From NCBI GenBank assembly GCA_030248215.1, contig JASANG010004004.1, forward strand, positions 62,001 to 126,000: a stretch of DNA of 64,000 bases, read 5' to 3'. The stretch comes from Enoplolaimus lenunculus (Eukaryota > Nematoda > Enoplea > Enoplida > Thoracostomopsidae). Of this stretch, positions 23,600-35,264 are shown in pieces. Both the position numbers and the translations under genes were made by a program. Position 1 is the stretch's first letter. Every line of letters starts with the position of its first letter. The notes beneath the pieces are model-generated. The model worked only from the letters and a program-made list of their open reading frames with translations, had not been told where the DNA came from and searched no databases.

Positions 23600-24128
23600 C
23601 TAAAACAAAAAGCTTACTTGTATATATATTTATCGGTAAAAAACTGACATCTTTATCCGGTTCCAATATTCGGTATAAACGTACCGGATACTGGATATTC
23701 GGGGCTATGGTAAGAAAAACATAATAAAAACTGTTACATGTATAAACACTAGACAGTTTGCTGCAACTGCATTTCCCGGCAAGAGGAAAAGTAACACAGA
23801 CGTGAAATAAAAATCCCAAACCAAAATAGTTCTAAATAACTAAGAATATATTTTTGCATTAAACAAATTCTACAAAGACCAACAGTGCACAATTTTAGGT
23901 ACTCCGGTAAAAACAATATCTGGACGACCCCTCATATATATTATGGATCGACCAGATATCCGGTTCTCGTTTAATATACGGCAAAAAGTCGACATACAAA
24001 GGCCAGCTTTCAAGACGATGGATACAATTACCCCTAATTGTAAATCAAAAACCAACAGGCTAGGTATTATAAAGATATTCATGTTTATACATAATATACA
24101 TATGGCTCGAAACAAAATTCGCGTTTAC
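23600..24128 (-). other. Intron of the SAM-domain gene (529 bp)
   Basis: GTAAACGCG donor and TTTTTGTTTTAG acceptor on the minus strand. The exon phases agree across it. Nothing else is recognised inside. Confidence 0.65.
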
Positions 24129-24315
24129 CGTTTACTTGTTCGTCTTTGAAGCGATCACCGTATTTAAGGTATATGTCCGGCATACGCCGTTTCAGCCACC
24201 GCAATACATCACTGGTATCCCAAAACCAAAGCGGGCCAGATCCAGCGACACCACGTCGCCGAAGATTTGTTTCCGGAGTAAAACCTGAATGAGGTTGTGT
24301 TGCTATACGCTCCAT
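24129..24315 (-). CDS. Aveugle/SAMD10-12-like SAM protein, exon 1
   Basis: Starts at ATG 24315 with an in-frame TGA a few codons upstream, and encodes 62 residues plus one base. A basic N-terminus (NLRRRGVAGSG) leads into the SAM domain: LWFWDTSDVLRWLKRR at 29-44, then KYGDRFKDEQVN. Relatives share LW..SDVL.W..RH....Y...F....I.GR..L. Aveugle (about 106 residues) and vertebrate SAMD10/SAMD12 are small cytoplasmic proteins built almost only of this domain. Aveugle binds the SAM domain of the scaffold CNK and is needed for RAF activation in RAS-MAPK signalling. That role here is inferred from the family. The start so close to the domain fits the small size. No TATA box identified. Confidence 0.7.
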
Positions 24316-24619
24316 TACTCGGCTTTCATTTCATTCATATCTTAACGCATAGCTAAACCCATTACCAGCTATATTTCCTAAAAACATCTTAAAACAACTA
24401 CCATATGAAACAGACAGTTCTATGAGCTCTAAAGTGCTAGCGGCAGATACAGTAAAGAACATTTATGTATAATTTGAGCCATGCCTCGGTAAAACTTTTA
24501 AGATTGGGCGGTCTTGTGGCTAATATATGTTATATTAGTACGCAGTAGTATAACAAATGGCCGTAACTTTGAATTTGACTGTAAATCTGATCTGCAATAT
24601 CGAAAGACACGACAGGTAA
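24316..24619. other. Upstream flank of the SAM gene, nothing further seen
   Basis: The presumed promoter region of the minus-strand SAM gene abuts the LINE relic. No motif could be assigned. Confidence 0.3.
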
Positions 24620-27540
24620 AGCGTGATTACTAGTTCTTTGCAAGTCACGCGATCGTCAGCCACCACGGACACCGGACTTGCCCGTGGAGGGGTGATAATG
24701 CTGATACGAAGCGACCTAAACTATGCCGAAGTCCATTCCGGAGTTTTGGCACAAAAAAATAAGAGGACAGAATGGTGCGCAGCAAACATCCATGTCCAGG
24801 AAAGGCTTCCGACGAAATCTGTGAACCTATACCTCCCGCCAATCAAGAACGTCGACGACGACGATCACGTCCGCAAATGCACTTATTCGCAGGCAGGCAA
24901 AGCTAGACACCAAAGAGCGGTGGAAGGAAGCCCTGCAGCAAGATGATTTCTTTGCCGAGGTCTTCGCCGCCGCAAAACCAGTGGACCGCGACAAGCAATG
25001 CGAACTCACCCACCTGGAACACAAGGTCCTATCTCAACTGCGTTGTAAAGGACACGCCTCCATTCTTCATTCGCACATGCATCGGATCGGTTTGTCCGAC
25101 AGCCCTACTTGCGCAGCATGTGGTATGGATGATGAGGACGTGCGACACCTACTACTGACCTGTCCAAGACACACATCCAAGCGAATACAACACCTTGGAA
25201 TAAACCCAACATTAGCTGTGCTGAACGAAGACCCTGGCAGTGTTGTTGACTTCCTGCGGGCGGTTGGAAAGCTCTAACGAGCTCCAGTCATATCGGCTTG
25301 CCCGACGACCCAGAAGATATCATCATCAACGCGTTGATAGATTCCATCCGAATTAAAGCTCAGTGACCAAGGGAATGGTGGCAGTTGGCAATTTCAATGC
25401 CCACTCGAATGACTATAGCCCAGATCAAGAGGAAGACGATAGAGAACAGTCGTTGAAGGATTTGTCCACCACGCAGAACATGATAATCGCCAACTCGAGA
25501 AAGTCAAACAAGGCAAGGTACCCTCCAAATCTGCGCGGAATATAACCTTCTACCTTGCAATCGAAGCAGGGTTTGTACACAGGCAGGCGCTTCCAGGTCA
25601 CGGATTGGACCATCTGATAATTAAAATATCTCTCATGACGAAGGCGCCGCACGTCAGAAAGGCAGAACTCGAGTTTTGCTACAAAAGGCGGACTGGACAG
25701 CGTACGGTGAAGCTGTTGCATCTGAACTTCGTCCAGGTCACTCTGACCCGAAATATACATATACAGCGAGCGGAAGATTGAAAGCGACCATCATGAATGC
25801 AGCAAATATGTACATCCAAAAAGGGGGTCGCAAAAAACCGAAAGCTTGGTGCAACGACTGCACAAGTAAAATGGTGAAGAGACCAGAGAAACGACACATC
25901 GTGGAACAACAATGAGATAACGACTTCAGCAGGCGGGTAAACAAAGAAATCAACAAAATGAAAGCTGAGGCTTGGAAAGACTTTACTAAGGGCAAGATCA
26001 ACCCCCGGACAAGAAACAGCAAAGTATTCAGGGTGATACGAACCATGGATGGCAGAGGGAAAGGTGAACACTCCGACACGCCAATTGAATATGGTGGAAA
26101 GACACGCCGGACTGACAAAGCCAAAGCTACTTGTTTTGCTAAAGCTATGGATCAGTCTCCAAAATAGAAGTGTCAACCTATAACAAAAAGCGAATGCGCC
26201 TACTTCAAATATCGTAAAGAGTAAACGTGAAGACTGCCATCGAGCAAATGGCCAGAACAGTTGCTGTCCATTCACCATGAGCGAATTGCAACGAGTACTG
26301 AACCGGATGAAATCTGGGAAGGCGACTGGATATGATGAAATCTCGAACAAGATGCTCGTGCACCTAGACGAAGAAGGGAAAACATCGCTTCTGGAAGTGT
26401 AAAACCTCGGCTGGACCATGAAACAGATATCCCTGACTGGAAACGTGTTCATATCATTCCTATTTAAAGATCAGCAAGCCGGCAAGCAACCTCAGCTCGT
26501 ACAGGCCCAATCGTTTGTTCACTTCCTGCGTTACGAATCTGATGGAGCGATTAGTGCAACAGTGCCTGATGTATTATATGTTCGAGTCCAGATGATGCAA
26601 CAATAAAAACCAAGCCGGCTTTCCAGTGCTGAGATTGACGAAAGACCAATTGAATACACATCAATCAAGAAGTTTCGGATGGTTTCAACGCTAATCCAAT
26701 GAAAAGAACAACAATGATATATATACTGGTAGATTTCAAATGAGGTTTTGACACCGTTTGGAAACAATGCCTATTTCGGAAACTACTAGACCTTGGTACA
26801 CCCCGGTGCTATATCCAATGGATACCGCAATTCTGGAGCAGTCGACAGAGTAGGGTCCAATACGGCGTAGCAATGAGCTCCGATGTGAAATTCGTAGATG
26901 GTTTCTCGTAAGGAGCCGTCTTGAGTCCGCTATGATTTCTCGTTTTTATCAACGATATTACGAATATACTGGAATACAAACTACAGAGCGCATTGAACGC
27001 GTTGGATAAATGGCCGACGGCATTGAAACTGGAAGTAAATTCAGACAAAACCTAATAACTTTTTTCAGTACGTAACAACGCAGGCAACGCTGCTGATTTC
27101 CGGATGTACAATTTCGGGGACAGGACTTGAATTATATCACGAACCCGAAATTTCTCGGGGTAACCTATGATCGACAGCTCACATTCGCATAGCACATCAA
27201 GCAAATCCAAAATAAGATGACTGGTCGATGCAGGGTGGGGAAGGTTCTGCGGGGGAAAGTTGGGGCTGCGACTAAGATGATATGAGGTTGCTGTACATAT
27301 GGGCCCATCAGCAGCAAAAACTCAGCTACGAAAGCGAAAACAAACGTGCCAGAATACAACCGTCAGGATAGCCACTGGATGCACGACTACTACTCCAATA
27401 GATGCCCTTCGAGTGGAAGTAAACCTTCCACGATTTGCAATACGCACCGATGAACTTACTGTATCTGCTTTGGAGGAGTCGCTCAGACGCCGGATGACAG
27501 CACCAGGAAGAACATCGCGGAAGTTGAAGTGAAGAAACGC
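24620..27540 (+). mobile_element. Decayed and rearranged LINE (I/Jockey/Ingi-like group)
   Basis: Order of pieces: 24650-24880, start of an APE-type endonuclease (ARGGVIMLIRSDLNY, then VNLYLPPIKNVDDDDHVRK). 24880-25277, the extreme C-terminus of such an element, with TCAACGMDDEDVRHLLLTC (CX2C...HX4C knuckle) and a stop. 25360-25545, more endonuclease (VAVGNFNAHSND, the GDFNAH motif with D changed to N). 25676-26167, the linker before RT. 26270-26400, RT start (VLNRMKSGKATGYDEI). 26727-26990, RT core (VDFK, GFDTVW, GAVLSPL, FINDI). 27000-27530, thumb and post-RT (FLGVTYD, RIATGCTTTTPIDALRVE). The FADD catalytic segment is absent: FINDI runs almost directly into LQSALNALDKW. Many stops and frame changes show it is dead. 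It is more GC-rich than its surroundings. Clade assignment is tentative. Confidence 0.8.
24880..25277 (+). pseudogene. LINE C-terminal segment lying inside the endonuclease
   Basis: An open frame of over 100 codons (LDTKERWKEALQQDDFF to FLRAVGKL) with the zinc-knuckle C2HC pattern and a proper stop. In a normal LINE this belongs after the RT, about 2.5 kb downstream. Here endonuclease sequence flanks it on both sides. It could be an older truncated copy into which another inserted, or a local rearrangement. It is the best preserved part of the locus. Confidence 0.7.
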
Positions 27541-27735
27541 TTGAAGCGAGGCACGTAGCGCTGGCTTAACCCAGCCAAATATATATCGTAGAAAAAGCGG
27601 GCTTGGGCTGTTCGAGTCGCGAATACCTGGTACCCAACGCACCAATACCAGCGGGGCAAGTGCACGCGAGCGTATGTGCACCGTGCGTGTAATGTTAAGA
27701 CGCGCATCATAAAGCACTAAAAAAAGATATAACAT

Positions 27736-27806
27736 CGGCCGCGTTGTGTAAAAGGTAGCGCACTTCACTCGTTAGCGAAAGGTCCGAGGTTCAATTAACG
27801 GCATGC
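27736..27806 (+). repeat. tRNA-like sequence (SINE head or tRNA fossil)
   Basis: GCCGCGTTGTGTAAAAGGTA has a D-arm-like box, and GGTCCGAGGTTCAATT a B-box-like sequence at tRNA distance. GCCG at the start can pair with CGGC at 27800. The anticodon arm is poor and the T-stem does not pair, so a working tRNA is unlikely. Confidence 0.4.
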
Positions 27807-29166
27807 CAATATATCTTTCGGACATAATAAGGCGAAAACCGATGCTGTACGACAACCCGAAGCAAGCGAATATGTTTCTGAGGAGTGCAGGGATAATCAC
27901 TGCACGGATATGACGCTGTGGTCGCTGCGGTTCAGAAATTAAGAACAAGACCACGGCTGGATACAAACTAGAAACATCTCATTAACCACGCTAACGCTCT
28001 CAACAACTGTGCATATCGCGGCACTGCTTCCGCTACATGTGTTACCTATTATACGTATGTGTGTTTAACAGTGCACTACGCTGTGTGCTGTCGGATTTCC
28101 AAGTAAACGGCCAAGTTACTAAAGAACGATTTTACAGCAAAATACAACGCACAGATATCTTCGACACAAATATTATACTTCTTCGCAATAAATTGTTGCG
28201 TGTGCAGTATGAGCGATAGCAGTTCCGTACGCCGGCGCCTCTGCTGGACACACTATTAGACAACGCGAACACCGGCGCCCAGCGCACAGCGTCCGAAACA
28301 ACATGAAAAGATCGCCCACATATGAATAACTATATTTTAAATACCACAGAGAACTACTGATTGATTCTTAGGTACGTTGCGAAAACCTGGATAAAATCTG
28401 AATAAACAAGAAACTCTATTAACAGTATTCAAATAACCAGTTTTAAACATCTAACCAGTTGTATACTGATTACAACTTCAGACCCTTAACAACATTTAGC
28501 TAATAATATAGCTTTTTAACTGCTTTGCTTAAATTTCAATTTCTTTCATCTTCCTTCACGCCCCCGCACAAGGTTATTGCTTTCTTGTTGACAGGTTCTA
28601 ACCAACACTATTAACAGGTAATATGCATTCCCTATATCACATGTACTGCGAAGCTATGAGCTATCGCGGCGCTGCTTCAGCTACATGTTAGCTGTGTTAG
28701 CTATTATATGTATGTTTAACAGTGCACTACGCTGCGCACTGCGAAGCTACTATGCAACCAGTAAAATGAATCAGCTGTAAAATTGAACTAACGCGTAATT
28801 ACATATACCTGTTCTATCTGCAATGTTCAGAAATACGTTTCTAAACGCAATTATAACTACTAGCTATGTTAATAACCCATTGAATTTCACGGCCGACATA
28901 CCAAAATTTAGAAGGTTCCAGCCCTTTACAATGTAATAATTTACTTCTCTCGTCAGCCATGAAACAAGCGATTCAAAACAGAAGTTATCTAATCACATGC
29001 ACTTGTTACGTTTCACGCTTTGTGGCCAGTTGCATTTTGATGCGCGTAACAATAGTATTAGCATATTCTCAAGCCTGATAGTCTCAGCGGAAAGATAAAC
29101 ATATAATTAAGTTGAAAGCTAGACCTAAGCAAAGTAATAACTTTAAGCTTAAGTTTATTCTATTAA
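27807..29166. other. Non-coding, with a duplicated segment
   Basis: About 85 bp at 28016-28095 (GCGGCACTGCTTCCGCTACA, AACAGTGCACTACGCTG) recur at 28664-28745 with roughly 80% identity, same orientation. No gene recognised. Confidence 0.5.
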
Positions 29167-29810
29167 AGTCCGGTGAACGAACTGCTTCGTATTCCAAACA
29201 AATTTTGGGTCTTTTGGGTTATCCCCAACAGACCCCGTTTGCCCAAAAGTGGTCGGATTTTGGAAATTTTTTGCATATTTGAGCATCTCATGGCCTGTAC
29301 TAATCATTCCATGGTCAAATTTGTATTTTCTAAAATTAGATTTTTTAAGGCTCCAAGGTACCCTTTCTCAGACCCTAAAAAATTTTGTCAAAAAGTTTGA
29401 CAAACTATACACCTACCATTTGATGTAGCTTAGAGAGCTGAGTCCAATGGTGTTAAATGTTTTGTAATACGACGATTGGTTAACGAGTTATGGTCAAATA
29501 ACTGATATGGCGCGCGGTCAACGATTTGTGTCGGCACCAAATCAGTTATTTCACCAGAATTCGTTAACCTATCGAGACTGCAAAGAACTTACACCGTTGG
29601 ACTCTAGTTCCGCAATCTGCATCAAATGGTGTATAACTTGTTAAACTTTTGGACAAAAAAATTTTGGACCTTAAAAAATCGACCTTTTTATAAATTCAAA
29701 TTTGGTGTGAAATAATCAGGGCAAAAGAAGCTCAAATATGCAAAAATTTACAAAATTCGACCACTTTTGGGCAAACGCGGGCTGGGGGGAGATAACCGAA
29801 CGGACTCCTA
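29167..29810. mobile_element. Long inverted-repeat element (foldback type)
   Basis: Arms of nearly 300 bp are inverted copies: GTTTGCCCAAAAGTGGTCGG at 29237 and CCACTTTTGGGCAAACGCGG at 29761. Matching inner blocks include TTTGCATATTTGAGC, ACACCTACCATTTGATG and CCAATGGTGTTA with their inverses. The arms meet at AATAACTGATATGGCGC near 29500. The left end has a short extra insertion near 29190-29225. No coding capacity. Confidence 0.75.
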
Positions 29811-29989
29811 ATTTTAATGCGGATTTTTTTCGTCATATTTACGGCCCAAGTAAAATATGAGGTCCCTCCTAAAAACCACGGATATTGCCCGGAAAACTAG
29901 GATTTTGAAAAATTGGGATATTACCCGGGAAATCAGGATTTTGGGTAATCAGGATACTGCCGAAAAATTTAACGAGTTCGGGCGCAATC

Positions 29990-30393
29990 GGCCCATGTAT
30001 AGAAAACGGCCGGAACTGTAAAGCATACTCCTAAGGCTAAGCCTAAGCCTAAGCATAGCCTAAGCGTAACGATGAGCATGAGCCAATTCCTAAGCCAAAA
30101 GCCAAAGCCTAAAGCAAAAAATAAAGTTTGAACTGACTCTGTTAGAGACCATGCACTGCCAAAAATGGTGAGTCAAATTGACTCCCTCCGAAATAGGCTC
30201 TGCGGGACTACACAAACTGAGTCAAATTCGACTCCGTCAGAGTCAAATTCGACACACTGAATCGCACATTTGACTCTGGCGGAGTCGAATTTGACTCAGT
30301 TTGTGTAGTCCCGTAGAGCCTATTTCAGAGAGAGTCAATTTGATTCACCATTTTTTACAGTGTGGGAAAACGGTCCGGCCCTGCTCTATATGG
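29990..30393. mobile_element. hAT-like MITE (GGCCCATGTATAG ends), carrying a nested hairpin MITE
   Basis: It starts GGCCCATGTATAGAAAACGG and ends CCGGCCCTGCTCTATATGG. The flanks GCGCAATC (29982-29989) and GCGCAACC (30394-30401) match at 7 of 8. The interior holds CCTAAGCCTAAGCCTAAGC repeats and, at 30154-30362, an inserted hairpin MITE. Confidence 0.7.
30154..30362. mobile_element. Hairpin MITE (CACTGC family), copy 3
   Basis: It starts CACTGCCAAAAATGGTGAGT and ends TTCACCATTTTTTACAGTG. The arms are complementary over nearly the whole length, with a GAGTCAAATTCGAC-rich centre. Inserted in the TTAGGC-cored MITE above. Confidence 0.85.
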
Positions 30394-30800
30394 GCGCAAC
30401 CTTTTTCGGTCTGGATTTTGGGTAATTTGAATATTTACCTGGGAAATTGGTATTCTGGTAAATTCAAATATTACCCGGAAATTTGGGATTTTGGGAAATT
30501 TGGATGCCGCACCCGGAGAAATTGTGAAATTTGGACACGGGCATTGGGATTTTGGTAAATAGGAATTCTGCCGGGAAAGTGCGATTTTGGGCGCAATTTT
30601 TTTCGCTCGGGATTTTCGCAAATTGGGATTTTGGAAAATTGAGATATTACCTGGAAAATTGGGATTTTGAGAAATTCGGATATATATTATATACCCGGGA
30701 AAATATAATTTTGGAAAAATAGGATTCTACGTATGGAAATTGCGATTTCGGACGCAAAATTTTCGCTCGGGATTTTGGGAAATTGAAATACTACCCGGCT

Positions 30801-33068
30801 TCCGACTGCTGTGGACCTGTCAAGCCTACACCACGGATCCAAGCATATTAAAGTTCGATCCTCGCTACAGTCAGTACTTGAGATAATATAAATCACCCGA
30901 AATGAAATATTCAGGAACGGTAAAAGCAGTTTTAGAGAGGTGTGCCGTGCGCTGTCTCCCTGGTTGGAGCATATGAAATATGTATGTTTTTTACCTAAAA
31001 TATGAGCTGTTCAGCTACTTTAGCAGAAAATGTTAAAGAATTTCCCGCTGCGCGCGAAGTGTGATTCATTTTAAAGATGGGTTCACTTTCAAGATTCACC
31101 AATTTGCAGCTTTTGTGTGAAACGTTTTTGGAAGGGTGTCCTTCTAGCATGGAGTTTTTGGAGATCCCCAGCCTCTGTCTGCTCCGGCACTGTTGAGGTC
31201 ACATAGACTCAAAAGCGATTGAACCATATGCCGTTAATGAACATTTATCCAAGTATCGTTGATAAATTGTCAGTGAATGACATGAACGATTTCATGTTAT
31301 GTGGTGATGAAATGCGAAAAAGCTTTCGCGATACTGTAGACTTAAAGTGAATACCTCATTTATACTGGAACACCTTGTCTGTCACATTTGTTTCGCACCA
31401 CAATGTGATTTCGGCAAAATGACACTCGTTAGCTTCGACTGTTTTAGGTACCATTGTGCCCCCCAATATGAATTTGCTTCCGGCACCGCTGGTTATTGGT
31501 AATAGAATCCGGGTGGTAGATTAGATGCGCATTCATAGAAACTTTCGATCTTTATACAAAAAGATTTTCGGGATGAGCTCAGGCTCCTCCCAAAGTTTAC
31601 GTCATGGTTGTATCTTAGGTTGTGAAATTAGGTTTTGGTTGAAATTTTGCCCCAAATATTAAAGTCGTTTCTCTGGCAATTCTTTGTCTTTTTCAGACAT
31701 ATTTTTTGTCTTTATATTTTAGAAATATTTATCAAATATTTCAGAAATGACTTCTTAATCGTATATGAAACGAAGTCTTACATATTAGACTTTCGAAATC
31801 TGAAAAATGTCTGACCCATATTTCTGACCAATTTAAGAAATAAAAGTTTGGAATTCAAGACCTATGTGTCCTGAGTCCATATTAAAGACATATATAATTG
31901 TCTGAAATTTCAGACAATATTTCTTAAAAATAAGAATTTATTTTGTATGAATTGTTCCTTTGGTAATAAGTACGTCACAAAACCATATTAGCCGTGTAGT
32001 TTTCCAATAGATATTTGACATATTCACAATATATAATATAGGATGCAGAATAAACGAGCACAAAACAATATTTTTCGCAAACACTGATGAAAGCCCATTG
32101 CTCGCTATATGGTTGCCGTTGATCGAAATTATCGGACATTGACTTTTGCCTATGTTGAGAAATAGTATCTTTACACATGGCCAAGATAGCACAATGCTAT
32201 GCTGAGTAAAGTTTTCGTCATTTGATGTTACTCGTTTGTTCGGCACTATTATTGTTGTTCTGTGGTCAATTTAGCTGGGCTGGTTTTATTTTCCGCATTA
32301 CCGCAATGTTAAAATATCGTTGACCATTAAACCAAATACAATAAAAACTTCGAAAACGCAAATTGTTTTTGATTTTTTATGTCACCAATTTAATGTGAAA
32401 CGCATATTGTTTTACCAAATTTTGCACTATCAGTATAACTGAGATTGGCACTTTATTCTGCAATTCGTCACGTATACGAATTCAATTTTGGCTGTGAAAT
32501 GTTTATAAGAGTGCTAATAAGCAATCAGAATGTGCGAAAATCTAATTTTAATTCATTTTGAATCGAAGCATGGTCTAGAAATATAATAATTACAAGGACA
32601 TATGTATCTTGTAACTTTTTCCGCACTAACAACCTTTAGTAACGGCAGAGGAAGTTTTGTTTAATTAATAATTACTGCGAAACGCAGTGGCTTCAGTTTC
32701 GCAGACATTTCTATCTGTAGATGGCATCGTCGTAACTTTGCGTAGATATGTTGTATATACTAGCACCTAACACCATGCATAATCAAGATTAGTTTTCATT
32801 GTCAACCTGGTTACAAGGGGCTTCTTATCCCCCTCACCTCATCAAATGAAACCTCGCGCCTGACTCCTGCCAGTGTATTTAGTGTTGAATGTTTTTAAGT
32901 ATAAAAAAGGCCCGGCAGGCTCTAACCCTTGTTCCATTTTTACGGCATATCAAGCAAAGCCCACTATATATTAATTATTCCTTTTACGGCGCTGCAAAAC
33001 GCAAACTATGCTGCTTATGATGATGTTTTTCTTTTTTCTACTTCATGTGAGATCTATTATTGAAGCTA
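30801..33068. other. Non-coding, nothing firm
   Basis: GTTCGATCCTCGC at 30853 resembles a tRNA B-box and GACTG/CAGTC could pair around it, but no full tRNA forms. A minus-strand frame at 31938-32246 (102 codons, ATG start) matches no family I know. Confidence 0.3.
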
Positions 33069-33290
33069 GGGCCCATATTCTCAAATGCATATAGCACCTA
33101 TCACGAGTTAGGAATAGGTTTCCAATCTAACGAACTGCTTCAATTGCAGGTTACAAAATATGCACAGAAGTAGCAAAAATCGAAACCAATAAACGTGCTG
33201 AATTTCAATGCTCAACATTTCCGGGTTCGAAAGTTACGAGACCTATCACCAATTCGAAATAGGTGCTGCTCACGTTTGAGAATACGGGCT
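33069..33290. mobile_element. MITE with GGGCCCATATTCTCAAATG ends, copy 1
   Basis: GGGCCCATATTCTCAAATGC faces CACGTTTGAGAATACGGGCT. The next block, AGCACCTATCACG, is also inverted at AATAGGTGCTGC. 222 bp, no frame. A second copy lies at 57086, and lone ends (TTTGAGAATACGGCTC) occur near 36150 and 48345. Confidence 0.65.
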
Positions 33291-35264
33291 CAGGATTTCT
33301 AGACTAGTAGATGTAAACCGGTAAGATGGTTTACCATCGCTATTTACCAATAAAAGCCTTAAAATCAAGCACGATACACGATCAAGATTTGTTAACATTT
33401 TATTCTACGAATGCATATAACAGCTGTTTAAACACTGTGCGTTGCGCATTTTGCATACGAAGGTTCGGCACATGTAAACACCAAGGCCTGCCTACGATGC
33501 ATAAACCTAAACCTAAGCTTAACAGCCAAAATCTAAGTCTAAGCAAAACGTAAATTTTACTTAAACCTAAGCTTCCGAGACTCTATAAATAGTCTCAAAG
33601 CTCACCTGTTTCCCAGTGTGTAGGCCCCTATTTTTGACTTAGGCCCAAAGTTTGCACTAGAATTGCTTGTATGTACACATACCTGTGCAGCAACAGTGTT
33701 GAGGGTTACACTGTTTCTTTCTGGCGCAGTGTGAGCTTACGGCAGTCCGATTAATTTTCGCTATTTGAAGTTCGAACTACAAAAACAAAATTACGTACCA
33801 TGCAACATAAATGTTTAAATGGTTGAAACTTTAACTTTTCGAGAAAAAACTAAAATACTGGACTCTGCACTTCTCAATTACCATGACGTATTTAAAGCAA
33901 AACCGATGATTTAACTCAACAAAACACTACATAGACACTAAATATAGCATATGATTTTAAATACCTAGAGAAAATTTGTGTATATACTGGCCGCAACTCT
34001 CTAAAATTAGATAAAATACGACTAAACCAATACGCAAACTAGAGATTCCACCTGAGGTTCTTTCACTTTTATTTGTAACAGATGCGGTTCACATTGTAAA
34101 TAAATAGTCCACTCATTGTGGTGGTTCATACAAAATCCTTCGTTTAAGTTCAGATATTGTGAAATAAATTGTAATCTACAATTTATTAGCTCACATTCGT
34201 TTTCTCTTTTACTTCGCCAAACACGCAATTTAGGTTTCCTAAAGTATACAATTCGATTTCAATACAACCACTTCGCACAAGTGTCTTGGGTACAATCACA
34301 GTGACAGCTGTTTTCATCTGCTGTTGTAATCGTGAAATAAATACGTTTTATTTCATGAAACAAATTTTGAGAATCCAGTTTTGCGATACTACTATAGTAC
34401 AGATATGTATGAAAAGTACTTCTTTACTTACACAAAGAGTTCCGTCCCTCATGTAATGATTGACGAAATTTAATAATAGTCGTTGAGGCTCAGACTTAGC
34501 TTAAGCTGAGGCTTAGGCGTTAAGAAGCGACAAAATGTTACCCAATAGTCAAATACAGACAAAACTTGTCCCAAGCTGCGCCGGTTATAACGTGAACTCC
34601 GCATAATTATGCCACATAACATAGTACGATGAATCGGCGTCCATTGGTATTTCACTTCTTGATTCAAGTTGAAGAGCAATAATACATTCCAAAAACTTAT
34701 ATAAAGGCTTGTGATCTCTAATGGTCAATCGGCACGCAAATATATACAACATGGTTGCAACACAAGTGACAAAGTCTGAGCGCATTGCTTCTTTTATTCA
34801 CAAAACGATCTTCGTAACCCGCGTTCACCGTTCAGCGAAGTTGCCCTTTTAATAGATTTAGTGCTCGAATTTCTTTAGATTTCTAAACAAGTGCATTTCA
34901 TAGTGAAAAGTGCAAGTGTTTACAGAAAAAGTTGTTTATTTTCTATCCAATCAGAGCGTAGCTTTGGTGGAAAACAGCTAAAATTCATAAACTGATATGG
35001 TACGTTTTCATTGAATGGCTTTCACTGTAACCGCTATTTTTAATCGTTGCTATTCTTTAAATATGTATAATGTATGCTGTAGTTGGTAATAAATTTTCAA
35101 ACAGCAGAATTACAAAACTTATAGTTCAAATGTACCCATCAAGTGCTTTGCAAAAGTAGATTATAATTGGCAACCCCGTGGACTTTTACTGGATTAGAGG
35201 GGAAATAAAAACCTTCAGTTTAATACAGCAACACTGCATACTTTTTGCACGCGAAATAAACGCA
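33291..35264. other. Non-coding with TTAGGC-like remnants
   Basis: CATAAACCTAAACCTAAGC at 33500 and GCTTAAGCTGAGGCTTAGG at 34500 are scraps of the TTAGGC family. A 66-codon minus-strand frame (34585-34785, ATG start, upstream in-frame stop) has no recognised domain. Confidence 0.35.

Larger units (their letters stand above)
29860..30800. repeat. AATTTCCCGGG-type low-complexity repeat, split by nested MITEs
   Basis: Units such as GGAAATTGGGATTTTGGGTA, GATATTACCCGGGAAATT and GGGCGCAACCTTTTTCGCTC recur in shuffled order on both sides of a MITE at 29990-30393. The same units fill the arrays at 52.8-56 kb. Chance open frames across it are caused by the repeat. Confidence 0.7.

Noticed and set aside
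25679-26452. 257-codon minus-strand frame
   Set aside because: It lies antisense to the LINE linker and RT region, whose plus-strand peptides match known motifs. The antisense frame has no domain.
27736-27806. Functional tRNA gene
   Set aside because: The anticodon and T stems do not pair well, so it is listed only as tRNA-like.
30301-30722. Gly/Asn/Trp-rich frames such as LGNLNIYLGNWYSGKF
   Set aside because: They come from the AATTTCCCGGG repeat. The same peptides recur wherever that repeat occurs.
31938-32246. 102-codon minus-strand frame as a gene
   Set aside because: Composition is mixed and an overlapping frame of similar quality exists. No family match.
34585-34785. 66-codon minus-strand frame with an ATG and upstream stop as a gene
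   Set aside because: No domain, no convincing donor site and no neighbouring exon.
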